DNA of 64,000 bases, taken from assembly GCA_001939145.1 (NCBI GenBank), contig LSRX01000456.1, forward strand, positions 258,644 through 322,643, written 5' to 3'. Positions 11,328 through 23,000 of the stretch are shown here, piece by piece. Every line of letters begins with the position of its first letter. Position 1 is the stretch's first letter. Source of the stretch: Symbiodinium microadriaticum (taxonomy: Eukaryota > Sar > Dinophyceae > Suessiales > Symbiodiniaceae). Made by a program: the position numbers and the translations under genes. The notes below the pieces were generated by a model, which was not told where the DNA came from, made no database searches, and was given only the letters and a program-made list of their open reading frames with translations.

Positions 11328-12783
11328 GGCGGCCAAGGAGAAGCAACAGCTTGCCAGTGCAAGCTCACAAGGCGAGACCAACGAGCGAAGCCGTCACACT
11401 GCAGGCATGTCGTAGTCTTCCAATCTTGGAATCCTGCATGCTGCGCGGCATCTCTTGCGTGCTTGGGTTGGCAGGCGGACATCCCCCCCGTCCAGCCAAC
11501 GACAGGCCCACGAAAAATACGTTGCGAGAGCATCTATGCAAATTGCTCTTAGTCTTGAGGTCTCCAGCAACCTCCGCCGCTCGTCTCGGTCCCGGTGGTC
11601 CCCGCTCAGAGTTCCCCGACTCCGCAGAGGCCAGCTAATAAGGGAGAATCGAAGAGAAGGCTTAACGATTCTGTCGAGAGGACTCGGAAGCCTTCGCACG
11701 CCGGAGGGGAGGAGTTTGAGCCCGTGGTGGGCGAAGCGAAAGCCACCCCGGATGAACCTGTGACGGCGGTGGCATCTACCCCAGCCCAACGAGCTCTTGG
11801 CGGCGAAAGTACGTCTGCAAATCTCAAGAACGCCCCAGCGATCGGAAATGATCCAGGCAGCAGCTGAAAGTGCACAGAAATCCGTTGAAAGCAGAACTTG
11901 TCATTGCAGGTCCGGACTTGGTCGACCTGCTTCCCACAGCCTCTGCACTGGTCTCCACTTCGACGCTTCCCTTCCGATCGACGGAGGACCCGCCACACAG
12001 TGGTCGGTAGGCAGCCGCAACGCCTGGCAGCAACGCTGTGAGGAAGCCAGCACGTCGCAGCCGAGGCGTGGCGGAGTGCGGGTTTCGGAAAACAAGCGCT
12101 TCAAAGGTGCCTCTCTCTCTCCTTGGAGAGGCCCCAAGCCGGTTTGGGCGACGATGCCATGGCCATTCTGGCGGATGCTTTTGGGTACCGGAAGAGCCTC
12201 GCGCGAGCGAGGGTCCAAGTTCCCACGCCCAGCAGAGCTCCCGAGTGGAGAGAATCCCAGGCGGTTGGTGCTTGGCAGAGTGCTGTGCAAGACGAGAGAG
12301 AGCTCGTGCTGGAGCTTCGACGAAAGCAGGCAGAGGAAATCCCAAACGCACATCTTTTGACATCGCTCCGTGTATGACTCTGTCATCAGGCGCTGGGATA
12401 CTGGTTCCGCCGGACCAGGCCTGGCTGCCTGCAGGATGCGATGCCCGTAAAGCCCCCATGAGTGCAGGTCCGACCTGGCCGAGAGGGCCGCGGACCTGGA
12501 GCGCAGGTCCTCGCAGCGTCGACGAACCCTGAAGTCCGGATCTCATGGGGTTTCAGAAAGCTGTGCGCCTACGGCCTACGGGGTCGCTGATCATTGGGAG
12601 TCCGTGCCGTAAATCCGGAGTGTTGGCTTTGGTGTGTTCTGATGCGATTCTTGCTTCAAGGCTTGGCGTGGCGAGATGGCAGCTTTGCCTCAGGGCGAGA
12701 AGAAGCTTCCGCCATACCTTCGCCCGGTTGCAGGGGTCCAGGTCCCGGTGTGCTTTCGAGTCCGAGGCTTCGCATATAGGGTT
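11328..12783 (+). CDS. SFI1-like repeat protein, probable N-terminal exons
   Basis: Exon-like pieces in order: 11328-about 11405 begins with ATG (MAAKEKQQLASASSQ) and is polar; about 11566-11870 (after CTCCAG) is Pro/Ser/Glu-rich and disordered; about 12123-12377 is a charged helix (AVQDERELVLELRRKQAEE); about 12467-12545 encodes DLAERAADLERRSSQRRR; about 12643-12750 encodes LASRLGVARWQLCLRARRSF, a Trp/Leu spacing typical of SFI1 repeats. SFI1-type proteins bind centrin through repeated short helices with a LLxxFxxW core and act at basal bodies or centrosome-like structures. The order disordered-coiled-repeat fits an N-terminus. Exact splice sites are not resolved, and the boundary with the end of PPR protein B is uncertain. 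Confidence 0.4.
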
Positions 12784-12909
12784 ATATAAGAGTTGCCTGG
12801 GGATCTAGTAGGGTTCTGCTACAAAAAATATGTGAAGGGTTGATGACCTCAGTATTTCAGTATATAAGAGCACCGCGCGTCGGCTCAGGCTCCAGGGCCG
12901 ACGCTGCCT

Positions 12910-14660
12910 GCACTTGGCTTACGGCAGCTGGCTGCTGGCCGTCACTCCCCCAGCAAGCTCTTTCCGCCCTCTCGCAGCGATGGAGCCTGGATTGAGGTGA
13001 ACTCCGCTCGGCCCTGAAACGCGCAGAATATACACTACTTACTGTATTTTGACCGAGGGCCCGGGACTTGGCATGGGTCTCCTTAGGCCAAAGAGCGCCT
13101 GGCGCATGCGACGCGGCTCACGCGCTGCCGAGTGCTACAGGCCATTGCGATTTGAGTTGCGTCGCTCTGCGATCATCGCCGGACCGTTGTTGTGAGGGCT
13201 GCTGGACAGCGCTGCGGGCATACTCGCAGCAGCGACAGCTCATGGCCTTGTGCCACAGGGTAGAGATTCAGTGGCTGAGGGCTTCCGTGCCCCGCTGCTC
13301 GCAGCGCCCTTCTGCTGCGCTGGAGGTACCGGAGCTGGGCAGACGTGCACTGGCTCCGCTCTCGGATGACTGCGGCCTGGCAGGCCGAAGTCCGTGGGGC
13401 CCGGCCGGGGCCCTGGCAAGGCCTCTTTTGCTTTCGTGGCGGCAGGCGTGGCTTCGGTGGTTCCGGAAGCGTGGGAAGGCCTCCTGACACGGCCTTTGAG
13501 CCCTGCGCCCCTGCGCCACACTTCGGGGCTTCGATGAGGTGGTGGCCATGCGCAGTGAGCCGCAGCTGCTGGCGGCCTGGTGCTGGCTTCGGGTGCATGC
13601 GGGATCCGAGCCCCACAGGTAAGCGGCAAGGGTTCAAAGTGTCAAGCTCTCCCTCCTGTGTCGCCAGGCAGCGGCTGCCACCGGGCTCAGGCCGATTCGC
13701 TAAATTCACTGGCTCTGGCAAGCTTGCAACGGCCTTCGTGCCTTGAGGTCACTCGCAACAACGCACATGGTCCAAAGTCTCAGTCGTGGTTTCATCTTGC
13801 ATCCTACAGCAGAGTCTATGCTCGAGACTCGAGACCATCCAGGTGGTGGGCCCCAGCAGTTGACCTTCTTTTCGGTCCAGCACCCTTCGAAATCCATCCA
13901 CACCACATGCAGGCCCTCCTTCCGACTACAGTATGCAACGGGTATAATCAAGCCTCGCGATGCCTGCAGGCTGTACAGCTCACCGTGCTGCGCGGATTTG
14001 TCAGCGCGCTGTTGAAGAAGATGTTCTCGTGTTGGCAGATGCAGGACGGGGTTCCAAACTCCAGCTGACACCCTTGCCCGAAGCAGCGAGCTTGCCTTGC
14101 GCAAGGCCCAGGTGACCCGCAGCTTCCTCCAAAAAGTCCGCCGGAGCACGCTCGCGACCTGCCTCCCGGCCTGGAAGGCTCTGCGGATTTTAATCGCAAC
14201 TGCAAAACGGCACACATCCCGTTTGCGCGAGCAAGTGTGGAGGTCCAAGCCGAAGAACTCCGGCGAGCCCGCGCATGCCAGCAAGAAGCTGCGAGCTCAC
14301 AGCCCCCACGGCGTTTCGGGGCCCTTCGGCGGAGTCTCCAAGGTGGCTTCACTGAGAGCGCGTCGGAGCCGAGCGAGTGCCTTGAGGACCTGGAGCCGAA
14401 GGTGAGTCCTCACACGGACTGAGAGCCGTAACACTATGGGCTCGAGCGAGAGGTGCCGACGCCGAATCGAGCATCGACACCGGGCCCAAGATTTCGCTGC
14501 GGACTGTTGGCATCGAAGCTGCAGGAGGCAGCTCACTTTTCTTGGAAGGATGGCTTCTGAGACTGAGACCTTCACAAATCCACTCAGGGCCTTCTTGGCG
14601 TGGCGCAGAGCTTGGGACTGGGAGGTGTGCAGCTGAGCCGCATGCGACGGCTGCCGCAAC
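12910..14660 (+). CDS. SFI1-like repeat protein, repeat exons, module 1
   Basis: Short exons with centrin-binding-repeat character follow one another: GCWTALRAYSQQRQLMALCH (about 13197-13257), RYRSWADVHWLRSRMTAAWQ (about 13328-13385), LLLSWRQAWLRWFRKRGK (about 13425-13480), EVVAMRSEPQLLAAWCWLRV (about 13530-13590), and FVSALLKKMFSCWQMQ (about 13998-14045). Later helices include LATCLPAWKALRI and LRAFLAWRRAWDW. The recurring core, Leu-Leu-Lys-Lys-x-Phe-x-x-Trp or Trp-x-x-Trp/Leu-Arg, is the SFI1 pattern. The same exon set recurs at 15.7, 26.7 and 30.6 kb. The junctions are not all resolved, so this is a block of exons and not a finished model. Confidence 0.5.
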
Positions 14661-15161
14661 TTGTGAGACTTTGGACCATGCTGCAGTTTGTGTCTGTCAG
14701 GCTGCAGTGCTCAAAGCACAGTCTCTTGCCGGAGGGCGACTTCTTTGTGCGGCGATGAAGGCTACTAGGGAGTACTAGTTTATGGCGATTCTCCATGCGA
14801 TCATGAACACGTTGGGCCCTTATGGGCCTTTTGGGCTGCGGTACTTGAGAACCCCGCGGCGACCTATAAAGTCCTGAGCAACAGAAAGGCTGGCAAAAGC
14901 ACGGAAGTTGCGACGCAAACAACACCTCCCAAGCAGAAGAAAAACAAGACCGAGACCCACCACGGGGCCGGTTGAAAGCTTGCATTTTTCCCCGCAAAAA
15001 AGAACTCAACCTCGTGCTTTCTGCCGACTTCGCGGTCGTCTGTGCCCATGACATGACGTCGTCGTGGCGACGTCCCGGTCCTCTCTGCCGTGCACATGAA
15101 AGGCTTGGGTCGGACTGTGGCACCATGAGCGACAGGAGACCGCACTAGATCGCTGAGCAGC

Positions 15162-15184
15162 ATGTGTGTGTGTGTGTGTGTGCA
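15162..15184. repeat. (TG)n microsatellite
   Basis: Pure TG repeat just upstream of an exon-like acceptor at 15188-15190; it may form part of the intron's polypyrimidine-like region. Confidence 0.9.
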
Positions 15185-15189
15185 TGTGC

Positions 15190-15625
15190 AGAAGTTCCAG
15201 GAAGCGATCCGCTTGCGGCTCTCGGGGCTCTTCCTGCGAAAGTGCAGCTGCAGCCTTGGCAGCCTGTGGCTACCTGGCCCCGCCCTGCTGCTGATGTTCG
15301 GAGGCCTGAAACGCGGGCTGTGGAAGCTCCACGTCCACGCGCCCCGCTCGGAGCGGAACTTCCAGAGAGTCTCTGAGATGATACGAGGTCGAGACTCGCA
15401 TCTTGACATCTCTGCCGTGTCCAGGTCGGCATTCAGGCCCGGCGCCGGGCCTTGCTGCAGGTGGATCCGGGAGGGATGCGGGCGCCTCCGTGTGGTGCTC
15501 GGCTCACGGTCGAATCTCGCAGGCGGAGGCTCAGCTTCGGGAGGCGGTCCTTCGGAAACGCTGGCGCCGGCTTGAGGCCAAACCGCACGCTGAAGGCTGC
15601 GCTGAAAGGTGAATCAGTGGAGAGC
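15190..15625 (+). CDS. SFI1-like exons (IRLRLSGLFLRK module)
   Basis: After ATGTGCAG the frame reads KFQEAIRLRLSGLFLRKC. This is the same module as LLRLSALCLRKRSS (19.6 kb) and LLHLSALCLRRRSS (29.2 kb), so three paralogous exons exist in the window. A second exon at about 15426-15610 encodes an Arg/Glu-rich helix (AQLREAVLRKRWRRLEAK). Frame choice for the second is by charge pattern only. Confidence 0.4.
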
Positions 15626-15739
15626 CTGTTTTGAGGCTTGCTGGGGTGCTTGGAGACGACATGCCGAGCATTGCCGGCTCATGAAATTGTGCCCCGTTTG
15701 GCTCTGCCATGGTACACTGTTCGAGTGATTCTGACCTGT

Positions 15740-16254
15740 AGGTATCGTAGCTGGGCGGACGTCCACTGGCTCCGCTCTCGGCTGACTGCGGCATGGCAGG
15801 CCGGGGTGCACTTCAAGGGGGTTTGTAAGTCACATGATGGCCTCTCACTTCTTGGAGGCCTGGCTCCAGTGGTTCCGCAAACGCGGGAAGGCTTCGGTGC
15901 TTTTGCAGGTGCTTTCGTGTCTGCACTTTGATTTGGGGTTTTGATGAGAGGTGGTGGCCATGCGCAGCGCCCCGCAGCTGCTGGCGGCCTGGCGTTGGCT
16001 CCGAGTCCACGCAGCCTGCTCTGTTCATGGGCAGTTCATGCGCAGGCCGGGCCTCGCGCTCAAGTGACGAGTACTACAGCAACCCGTGCAATCGAGGCCG
16101 CAACTTCCCATTGATGCGGCGGTTGCACCATGGTGCCGGGCTGACACGCATCAGAGGCATCGGGCACAGATTCCTGGCCCCAGGCAGCCCGTGGCCGCCG
16201 AGCTGCTCTTCGGCCCGGCCCCCTTCGACGTCCACCCGCACCACATGCAGGAGC
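15740..16254 (+). CDS. SFI1-like exon module 2 (duplicated copy b)
   Basis: Contains the exons RYRSWADVHWLRSRLTAAWQ, AWLQWFRKRGKAS, EVVAMRSAPQLLAAWRWLRV and VAAELLFGPAPFDVHPHHMQ, with their introns. The whole 515-bp stretch is almost identical to 26685-27199, introns included, and related at the exon level to 13.3-13.9 kb and 30.65-31.29 kb. The exons encode amphipathic helices with Trp/Leu spacing as in SFI1 centrin-binding repeats. Identity of intron sequence means a recent segmental duplication. Confidence 0.5.
15740..16254. repeat. Segmental duplication, left copy (partner 26685-27199)
   Basis: Direct repeat of about 515 bp. It begins at AGGTATCGTAGCTGGGC and ends at CACATGCAGGAGC in both copies; only scattered single-base changes and compensating one-base indels are seen. 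The copies lie 10.9 kb apart and flank the sulfotransferase cluster. Confidence 0.9.
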
Positions 16255-16855
16255 GCCCGACGCAGAGTCGGGAGTTTTCGCAATGAACCGATGTCATGGA
16301 CAATGCGATGTAAACGGACCTGCAAGAAACTTGGTGCATGACAATGCGTGAGAAAATGTACACAGGTTAGGGCCTATAGGGATCAGAACGAGATAGCAGG
16401 CGAGATGGGTTCAAAATACAGAAACCAGAAGGGGAGTCAGAGCTGATTCTGTTTGCAGACTGATAAAATTATCTACCATATAGTCAGTATTACGCCGCAG
16501 TAAGACCGGAAAACCATTAGCCGACGACGACATTGAGCTCGTAAGTCACATGCTCTCTCATTGCAACAACATACGGCAGCGAAATCTGTTCCTACACATC
16601 CCGGACCGGGCACTTGCAGTAGTTGTCGAGCGCGTCACGGCACATGCATGCTCCAGAGTGGAAGCAAGAAAGCAAGATGGGATGAGCCTGAAGAGGAAGC
16701 AGAGACAGAAGATGGCCTGGCGACCTTGCGTTCGTGCGCGAGTGGCAGGGAGGAGAGTCGACTCCCGGGCGGTGTTTCCATTGCCTCTACAACTTGCAAC
16801 CTGAAGCAGTAAACTGAGGCAAACTGAGAAAAGGCCAACAGTGACAGGCGAGAGT

Positions 16856-16856
<1 letters not shown>

Positions 16857-16887
<31 letters not shown>

Positions 16888-16891
16888 CATA
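16857..16891. repeat. (GA)n microsatellite
   Basis: AGAGAGAC-type tract. The region 16255-17100 around it has no recognisable gene. Confidence 0.9.
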
Positions 16892-17099
16892 CTAGGGAGG
16901 GGGCATAGACGTGCCGCTTCTAACAAATCGTCTCCCCTAGCTTTTGCCTGATGCGGAGCTCCAGAGGGGAACCTGAGCTGCACCTAAAACACCAACGTAG
17001 ACCCTTGGCCGGAGCCTCAGTCCAGTGTTGCGAGTGTCTTGTGTAGTTTGGTGAGTGCACTCCCACCAACACGGGGGGACGGCACAGTAAAGCAAAGCT

Positions 17100-17965
17100 C
17101 GGCACCCCTGCAGTCCAGCTGAACCCTTGCCGGAAGGGGTGTTTACTACTGTGTCATGTTGCTGTTTTACGACAAGGCAAGGGGGAAGCCCGCTTTTCTC
17201 GTACAGCCGAGCCCCCTATCGCACAGTGATGGGGGGAACGAAAAGACACCTGTGGACCGCAGGTGCGCGCCCGCGCGCGGAGGGTTGGGGACAGACTTAC
17301 CCCAGCTCTCCCCACCTGGTAGAGAGAGAGAGAGAGAGGCTAACCGCTTGTGCCGACCCACAACTTGTCTCACTCCAACAGACCACCGGGACAGTGGCGT
17401 GGTGCGAGTGCGCAGGGGTTCAGGGGGCAACCCTTGGCCCCAAACGCCCTGCAAGCAAGCAAGCAAGAGGCAGAGAGAACCTCCCCTTCGTGTGTGCTTG
17501 TTCCCCTAGCTCTATTAGTGCCCTTAGCTTGCTTTCCAAACGGGGACCCTGCCAACATTCCACAACACCTAGGGCACAAACCGAAGCAATAGCAATGAGA
17601 GTGTCTCAAGCAGTTGACACCAAGACGCCTGTGCTGTTGCAGCGGTTAGGGGGTTTGTAGCCTTCTATTTGCTTTCAGATTGTTCCTGGTGCAACTGCGG
17701 GGACCTTACCCCGACACCAAACTGCCCGACAATGCTCGGGGCACTCCAGTGTCAACGGCACAGTGAGGGGCCAGCACAAACAAACTGGACCAGGCGGGGC
17801 GCCCATATTGCGGAAATGTTGTCAAGGGGGGCTATCGGGGCTTATGAATCCTGGTCCGACAGTGCAGCCCCGGCCGTAGCGCGAGAGCGCAGGGATTGTG
17901 AGGGGAACCTCACGTCCCAAACGGCGCAAGCAAGCAAGCAAAGCAGAGAGAGCGAGAGAATATGT
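17100..17965. repeat. G-run/(CAAG)n/(GA)n element, copy 1
   Basis: This stretch has frequent runs of four or more G on the + strand, (GA)n at about 17321-17338, and (CAAG)n followed by GA-rich sequence at about 17451-17475 and 17925-17962. The same combination recurs at 19.0-19.3 kb and 39.98-41.93 kb. Open frames inside it are probably not genes. Confidence 0.55.
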
Positions 17966-18017
17966 CGTAAGCCACGCTGAACATGACTCCTAGCACGTGC
18001 TGCGATTGTCTTTGAGC

Positions 18018-18770
18018 AGGCTATGCGGCCTGGACTCCTGGAGCTCTTCGCAAGCGCTCTGCGGAAGGAGATGATGGAAGTCTGGAAATCCGAGGCGCGA
18101 GGTTTGTGAGGAGCGGATCTAGGAGCGGCGAGCGGTGTCCCCTTCTCCTTGACTTGAGGTTTATCGGAGCCGGAGCAGACTGCAGAGAAGGAAGTCCTGC
18201 ATGTCTCGGAGATGGCTCTGGGCTTGGAAGGCCGACTAAGAAAAAGCAGGGGACTGCACAAGAAAGATAGGTCGAGGCCCAGAACAGGGCAGATTGTCGA
18301 AGGCGGCCGCAGAGAAGTGCAGGCGCTTGCACAGCATCAAGACTGCAGTGCTGATCCCAGAATGGAAGCCAAATGCCGGGACCGGGAGTATAATGCAAGT
18401 TACCAAGTTCTTGGGGACCCTTTTGAGGTCCTCAGCTTTCGCTGCCGGCGTGCCCGCCGGAGGCTGCTGCATCATTGGAGCCGAAGGTCTCGAGCACAGC
18501 TCGGAGCAGAGCTTCCAAGCTCTCCTCCGCTCGGCCGAAGCGCTCAGCGTGAGCGTGAGCGCCTATGGCAGGACCACCCAGCGAGCGGAGTATCGCGAGA
18601 GAGCTCAACACTTGGTGTCGGCATGCTTGCATCGCACTTGCCGGAGGCAGAGTACCAGTAGAGTCTTCATGGCCCTGCGGCATCTTGCATGCAGGGCCTT
18701 GGATGCATGGTTGAGGGCGCGGAGATGGCAGGCACCAGGAGTCGAATGTGCAGCAAAGGTTTGAAAACGG
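18018..18770 (+). CDS. SFI1-like exons, module 3
   Basis: After GAGCAG the frame gives AMRPGLLELFASALRKEMME followed by VWKSEAR, a paralogue of FVSALLKKMFSCW (14.0 kb), FRSALLKKIFGSW (27.3 kb) and FASALLKKIMLSW (31.5 kb). Around 18550-18760 a further open frame encodes LVSACLHRTCRRQ and LACRALDAWLRARRWQ, again with SFI1-type Trp/Leu spacing. The intermediate 18210-18480 is open, but the frame is uncertain. Confidence 0.45.
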
Positions 18771-19009
18771 CGAGGCATGCCGATCTCTTATGTAGGATCC
18801 GCTTTCACTGGCACTGAGCATGTTGCAATTGTCTTCGGTGCCGCGGTGCAATGCCAACTATAATTATTCACAAATGTTTTCCGAGCAAGGCATATAATGC
18901 CAAGTGCGCACTATATATCTGGTCAGCTCGCTTTTATTCTAGAGGCCTTATCATGTTTATTGTACGTGTGGGCTTGAAGCACGGAGGAGCTGGGAGGTAG
19001 AGGGGGAGG

Positions 19010-19305
19010 TTTCCTGCCTCACACCGACAAAACCAGACACGCCCCGCAAGCAAGCAAGCAAGAGCCGCAAACCGTGGCTTTCCCGAGACAAAGGCGCTCC
19101 TTTCGGCGCAGGAGGCCTAAACCGCCTCCTGGAATTCAAAGTGAAGTTAAGGTGTATGTGAAGTGCAGGACCCGCAGCTGCGAGTGCGCGCGGGGGTTCG
19201 GGCGTCCGCTCGTCCCCCTGTCCTGGTAGAGAGAGGGAGAGAGACAGGGGCAACCCTCGAGCCCGGAGCCCTGGCGAAAGAAAGAGAGAGAGAGAGAGAG
19301 CTGAA
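19010..19305. repeat. G-run/(CAAG)n/(GA)n element, copy 2
   Basis: CCCCGCAAGCAAGCAAGCAA near 19046-19065, then GTAGAGAGAGGGAGAGAGAC near 19227, then CCCTGGCGAAAGAAAG followed by GA repeats to about 19301. It resembles the units at 17.1-17.97 and 40.0-41.9 kb. Confidence 0.55.
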
Positions 19306-19382
19306 CGGTTTGGAGACGAGTGCAACGTTGACCTTCTTCAGCCCCTGAGGCCTTGAAGCGATTGTAACTTAGAAACGAAGCC

Positions 19383-19917
19383 GTGCATCAGGCACTGGCG
19401 AGGCAGGTGCAAAAGCGGCAGCTGCGAAGTCAGTTCCAGGCCATTGCACCTGCGCAACAAATCCTTGCTGCTTCCCTCCGCATCCCTCCGCCCTCCGCCA
19501 CAGGCTTGGGTCGTGCAATGGCAGGACGACCGGCAGGACAGGAGCCTTTTTTTTCCCAAGTACTTCAGATCGCGGCGCCTTTGAACGTCTGCTTGGAGGA
19601 GGCAGCGCTGCTCCGCCTGTCGGCTCTCTGCTTGCGAAAGCGCAGCTCGGAGCCCAGCGGAGATAGCGAGCGAGCGAAAGGCGAAGCAGCGTGCAGAAAA
19701 AAACCCACTGATGCCAGGTCTCCGCAACGGACTCTGGGCCCTGCGCTCTCAGGCATCCGGTCGAGTTCAAGGGCAGCAGGTGCGAGAGACAGGAAACGAC
19801 TTCATGCCCTGAAGGTGCGGCGGGAAGCAGCCCTTCGAGCTTGTCGCAAGGTCGGTGACTCGAGAGGGGGAAACCACATCCAGAACGGTTGCGGTAGAGC
19901 TGTTGGGGTCTGAAAGC
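19383..19917 (+). CDS. SFI1-like exons, module 4
   Basis: Four exon-like pieces: HQALARQVQKRQLRSQFQ (before a CAG|GC donor), AWVVQWQDDRQDR (after CGCCACAG), LEEAALLRLSALCLRKRSS, and DRKRLHALKVRREAALRACR. The first two are paralogous to CQAFARRAQQRRLRCKFQ and AWVAQWQNNRQVA near 28.0-28.2 kb, in the same order, so this is a second repeated exon set of the SFI1-like gene(s). The fourth ends near a GT donor. Confidence 0.45.
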
Positions 19918-20142
19918 TGTAACTAAACGGCAATTGCACAGTCCCCATGTATGCTAACTGGAGAACTGGAGACACATGGACGTGTACTCATAGGCAATTG
20001 GAAAGGCTAGCAGCACGAAGTGGCACGAAGTATGAACCGAATACCGGCCAACGCTGAGCAGGGCTAGTTCTCAGTGCTGAGTCGTTCCGCTCTTGGAGAA
20101 TAACCTGCGAAACCTCAGCCTGCACAAGCACATCGCCGGCCA

Positions 20143-20456
20143 CACCTTCGAGAGCACTGCAGCTGTAAAGGCTCTAGAAGGCGTGACATGGTCTGAAGAT
20201 TTCAGAGCTAGCTGGCCAAACGACACTTTGAGGAAACTGTTGTAAGCTTGATGAACGTCTTCGCACTTGCCTGTGCATGCGCCTGCAGCCTTGCCGCGCT
20301 TCTGTCACTTGGGCTCTCCGTGTTGAGGTTTGCCAGGCCGGGCAAGTATTGGCGGTTCGACTCCGCGCGCACAACTTTCTGGGAAGAGCTGAGACCCAGC
20401 GCCATCAAGAAGCCAGGTGCGGCTGAATCGCCGCATCTTCGAGCCACTCCATCCGG
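20143..20456. repeat. Duplicated 5' block of sulfotransferase genes, copy A
   Basis: The 314 bp match 22687-23000 except for one base near the start codon (AGCTTG versus AGGTTG). The block includes about 100 bases upstream of the ATG and the first ~68 codons of the sulfotransferase gene. An upstream open frame ending FRASWPNDTLRKLL stops five bases before the ATG in both copies. Confidence 0.95.
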
Positions 20457-21650
20457 CCTGCTGAAAAAGCAGAAGGACACAAAGGGGACGACTCGCCAGA
20501 AAACCTGGACAGTCAAGGATGCGGAGTACAACAACGACGTTGGCCAGATCAGCCGAACAAACAGAGTTATATTTGTGCACGTGCCCAAAACTGGCGGGAG
20601 CACAATCGAGCAGTCGACACTGTTCAACGATGCCAGGAAGCATCATGCCGTCGGTAGTCACAATAAAGCCGCGAGGCTGATGCTGGCTGCATCTGGCATG
20701 GGATTTGTACAAGAGCACTTTTGGGTTTTCCTACTTGTCAGTCGAGCTGAGTTGTGTGCAAACCCTGTATAGCCCTATCTAAACCCTGAACAGATCTTAT
20801 ATTTATATTATGTAGTTATCATGCGTGAATTGGTGACTGCTGACCACGCGGCTGCGAAAAGGAAGCATGGGCGGATTCTCTTTGCAATCCAAGGAGGGAC
20901 CTTGCCCCCCGCTTTCGCAGCTTTTCCATGGTGCGACATCCTTGCGAGCGGTTCGTGTCTGCCTTTACCTACTCGCGAAGTTATGCAAATCCCTCAGAGA
21001 GACGGTGGCACCGGCAGAGTCCTGGCCAAAGCATCGTCACTCCTATACTGCCTATACTCTAAAGTTAAAGACCACACAACCCCAAAGAACCGAAACCCCA
21101 CGCCTCCAGCCAAGGCATGTCGGCGACAGGAATCTCACCAGCTACGTGGCTTCGAAGGACTTCGGTGGCACCACAGCTGCAAGTGATGACGCTTGCGGGC
21201 AGAGAAATTGATAGCAAAGCCGGGTACAGAAAGGCGTGAGATTCATTATCTGGCCCAACTTCTGCAACGGGCATCTCAGGTGACCCGTTCTGGAGATTTC
21301 TTCATTTTCAGCCCCAGTATTCGTTTCTCTTCTTTGCCAACAAGACGTTTGGGGTGGATCTCCTTCTATGTCAGGACAACTGGACAAGAAGCATGGAGAG
21401 GTTGGGCGAGTACTTGAAGCCCGTACAGCTCCCTGCTGACATGAAGCGGAAGCACACTCGCAATACGACGCACGCAACGTGCTCCGACCTGCCCCAGAAG
21501 ACACGTCAGAGAATCGAGAAAGCCTACGCAATGGACATGTGCCTGTTTTATCCAACTGATGCTGCAACGGCGTGCAGTGGATTGTCTGCGAAGGAGCTTA
21601 CTGCACGCGTCCAACTGTGCAAGTCTCGCGTCTTGGGCAAAAGGCGTTGA
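20251..21650 (+). CDS. Membrane-anchored sulfotransferase, tandem copy 1
   Basis: The protein would transfer sulfate from PAPS to a carbohydrate or similar acceptor, probably in the Golgi lumen. Exon 1 (from 20251) has a short N-terminus, a hydrophobic signal anchor (LACACACSLAALLSLGLSVL), a stem, and the 5'-phosphosulfate-binding motif FVHVPKTGGSTIEQ. A second exon near 20895-21060 gives FRSFSMVRHPCERFVSAFTY, the 3'-phosphate-binding motif, in a frame with no other ATG. A third near 21130-21210 gives NLTSYVASKDFGG. A last exon, from about 21306, reads FFANKTFGVDLLLCQDNW, then KTRQRIEKAYAMDMCLFYP, and ends with GKRR-stop at 21650. The pattern fits the carbohydrate sulfotransferase family (Sulfotransfer_2-like). 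Exact introns between the pieces are not fixed. The same layout recurs in two downstream copies. Confidence 0.75.
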
Positions 21651-22686
21651 GCCGCAGAGGTGACTTGCTCAATGCCGCTTGGTTGTGCACGTCTCTGTGG
21701 TATACAGATGCAGAAGTTTGAACACTCACGTCCTGATAGGGTTTACTGCGAAGCGCACGAAACGCGATGACCGGTCCTTTCAACGACCGTTTCGATGGGC
21801 TTGGCAGGAATACAGGCTGATCGAGATTGCGAGTCTGGAGTATATCCGGCCCCCTCCTCAACTGCAACTGTCTGATTCCGCCGAAGAGCCCGGAATTTTC
21901 CGCTGGTCTTCCCAACTTGCAACGAGTCGATGCGTCTCGTGCCATCGCGACGGAGGGAGAAGAAGAGGGCACACCCACAAGTTAGGAGGCTGGTGATTCC
22001 AGCTTTGCAGCTCTACAGAACCCGCAGTGTTGCAGAATTCCCGATTCGGATGAACGCAAGCTCCTCCACAATGCCAGTGACGTCGAGTGCTCGCACGTTT
22101 GCGCAAAAAGTCTATAAGATCCTGGTACGATGAATGTCAGACCTTGACCACGGCTGGAAATTCCTTTGGCGCGCAAATGCTGCCAGAACGAGGGGAAAAC
22201 CGTCAATTAGTGAAGAGCGTTCCACGCTTGGCTGACTGAAGAGGGCTTGCATTCTTCACGCTTGAGAAAAAGTCGCTTCGTTGTTGGTAGACGGATAATG
22301 ACACGATGGAACGGAAGCACAGCTTCGTTATACTGCAGGTTGGTTGAGATGCGTATGTCTTTTCTGTGTCAACTTGGGCTCCACGGTGGTTTGTCATCGA
22401 GAAGTATATACTATCATCAGCACATTCGGATGCATTCGGATGTGTTTACTTGAACCCATGTCATGCTGCTGCTGCTGCTGCTCGTGCGCGGAAAGTGCAC
22501 GGAATTTGTAATTAGCACTTCCTGGAGAGTGCGAACACAACATGCTTGCAGTATCGTAGACTCCTTCGTCTCCGACCGAACTTCCGGGGACATGTCTTTG
22601 CACGGGGTTCTATGCCCTCTTGTTTGTCAGAGCTTGGTGGCTCAGATCACAACGCAAATTGCCGGCATCTTGTCACGCAAGGCCCC
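21651..22686. other. Spacer between sulfotransferase copies 1 and 2
   Basis: No convincing gene. A short (CTG)n run lies near 22463-22481. Near 22540-22690 an open frame runs into the duplicated upstream segment described for 22687. Confidence 0.45.
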
Positions 22687-23000
22687 CACCTTCGAGAGCA
22701 CTGCAGCTGTAAAGGCTCTAGAAGGCGTGACATGGTCTGAAGATTTCAGAGCTAGCTGGCCAAACGACACTTTGAGGAAACTGTTGTAAGGTTGATGAAC
22801 GTCTTCGCACTTGCCTGTGCATGCGCCTGCAGCCTTGCCGCGCTTCTGTCACTTGGGCTCTCCGTGTTGAGGTTTGCCAGGCCGGGCAAGTATTGGCGGT
22901 TCGACTCCGCGCGCACAACTTTCTGGGAAGAGCTGAGACCCAGCGCCATCAAGAAGCCAGGTGCGGCTGAATCGCCGCATCTTCGAGCCACTCCATCCGG
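22687..23000. repeat. Duplicated 5' block of sulfotransferase genes, copy B
   Basis: Partner of 20143-20456 (offset 2544 bases). Beyond 23000 the two genes diverge within the stem-encoding part, so the identical block ends inside exon 1. Confidence 0.95.
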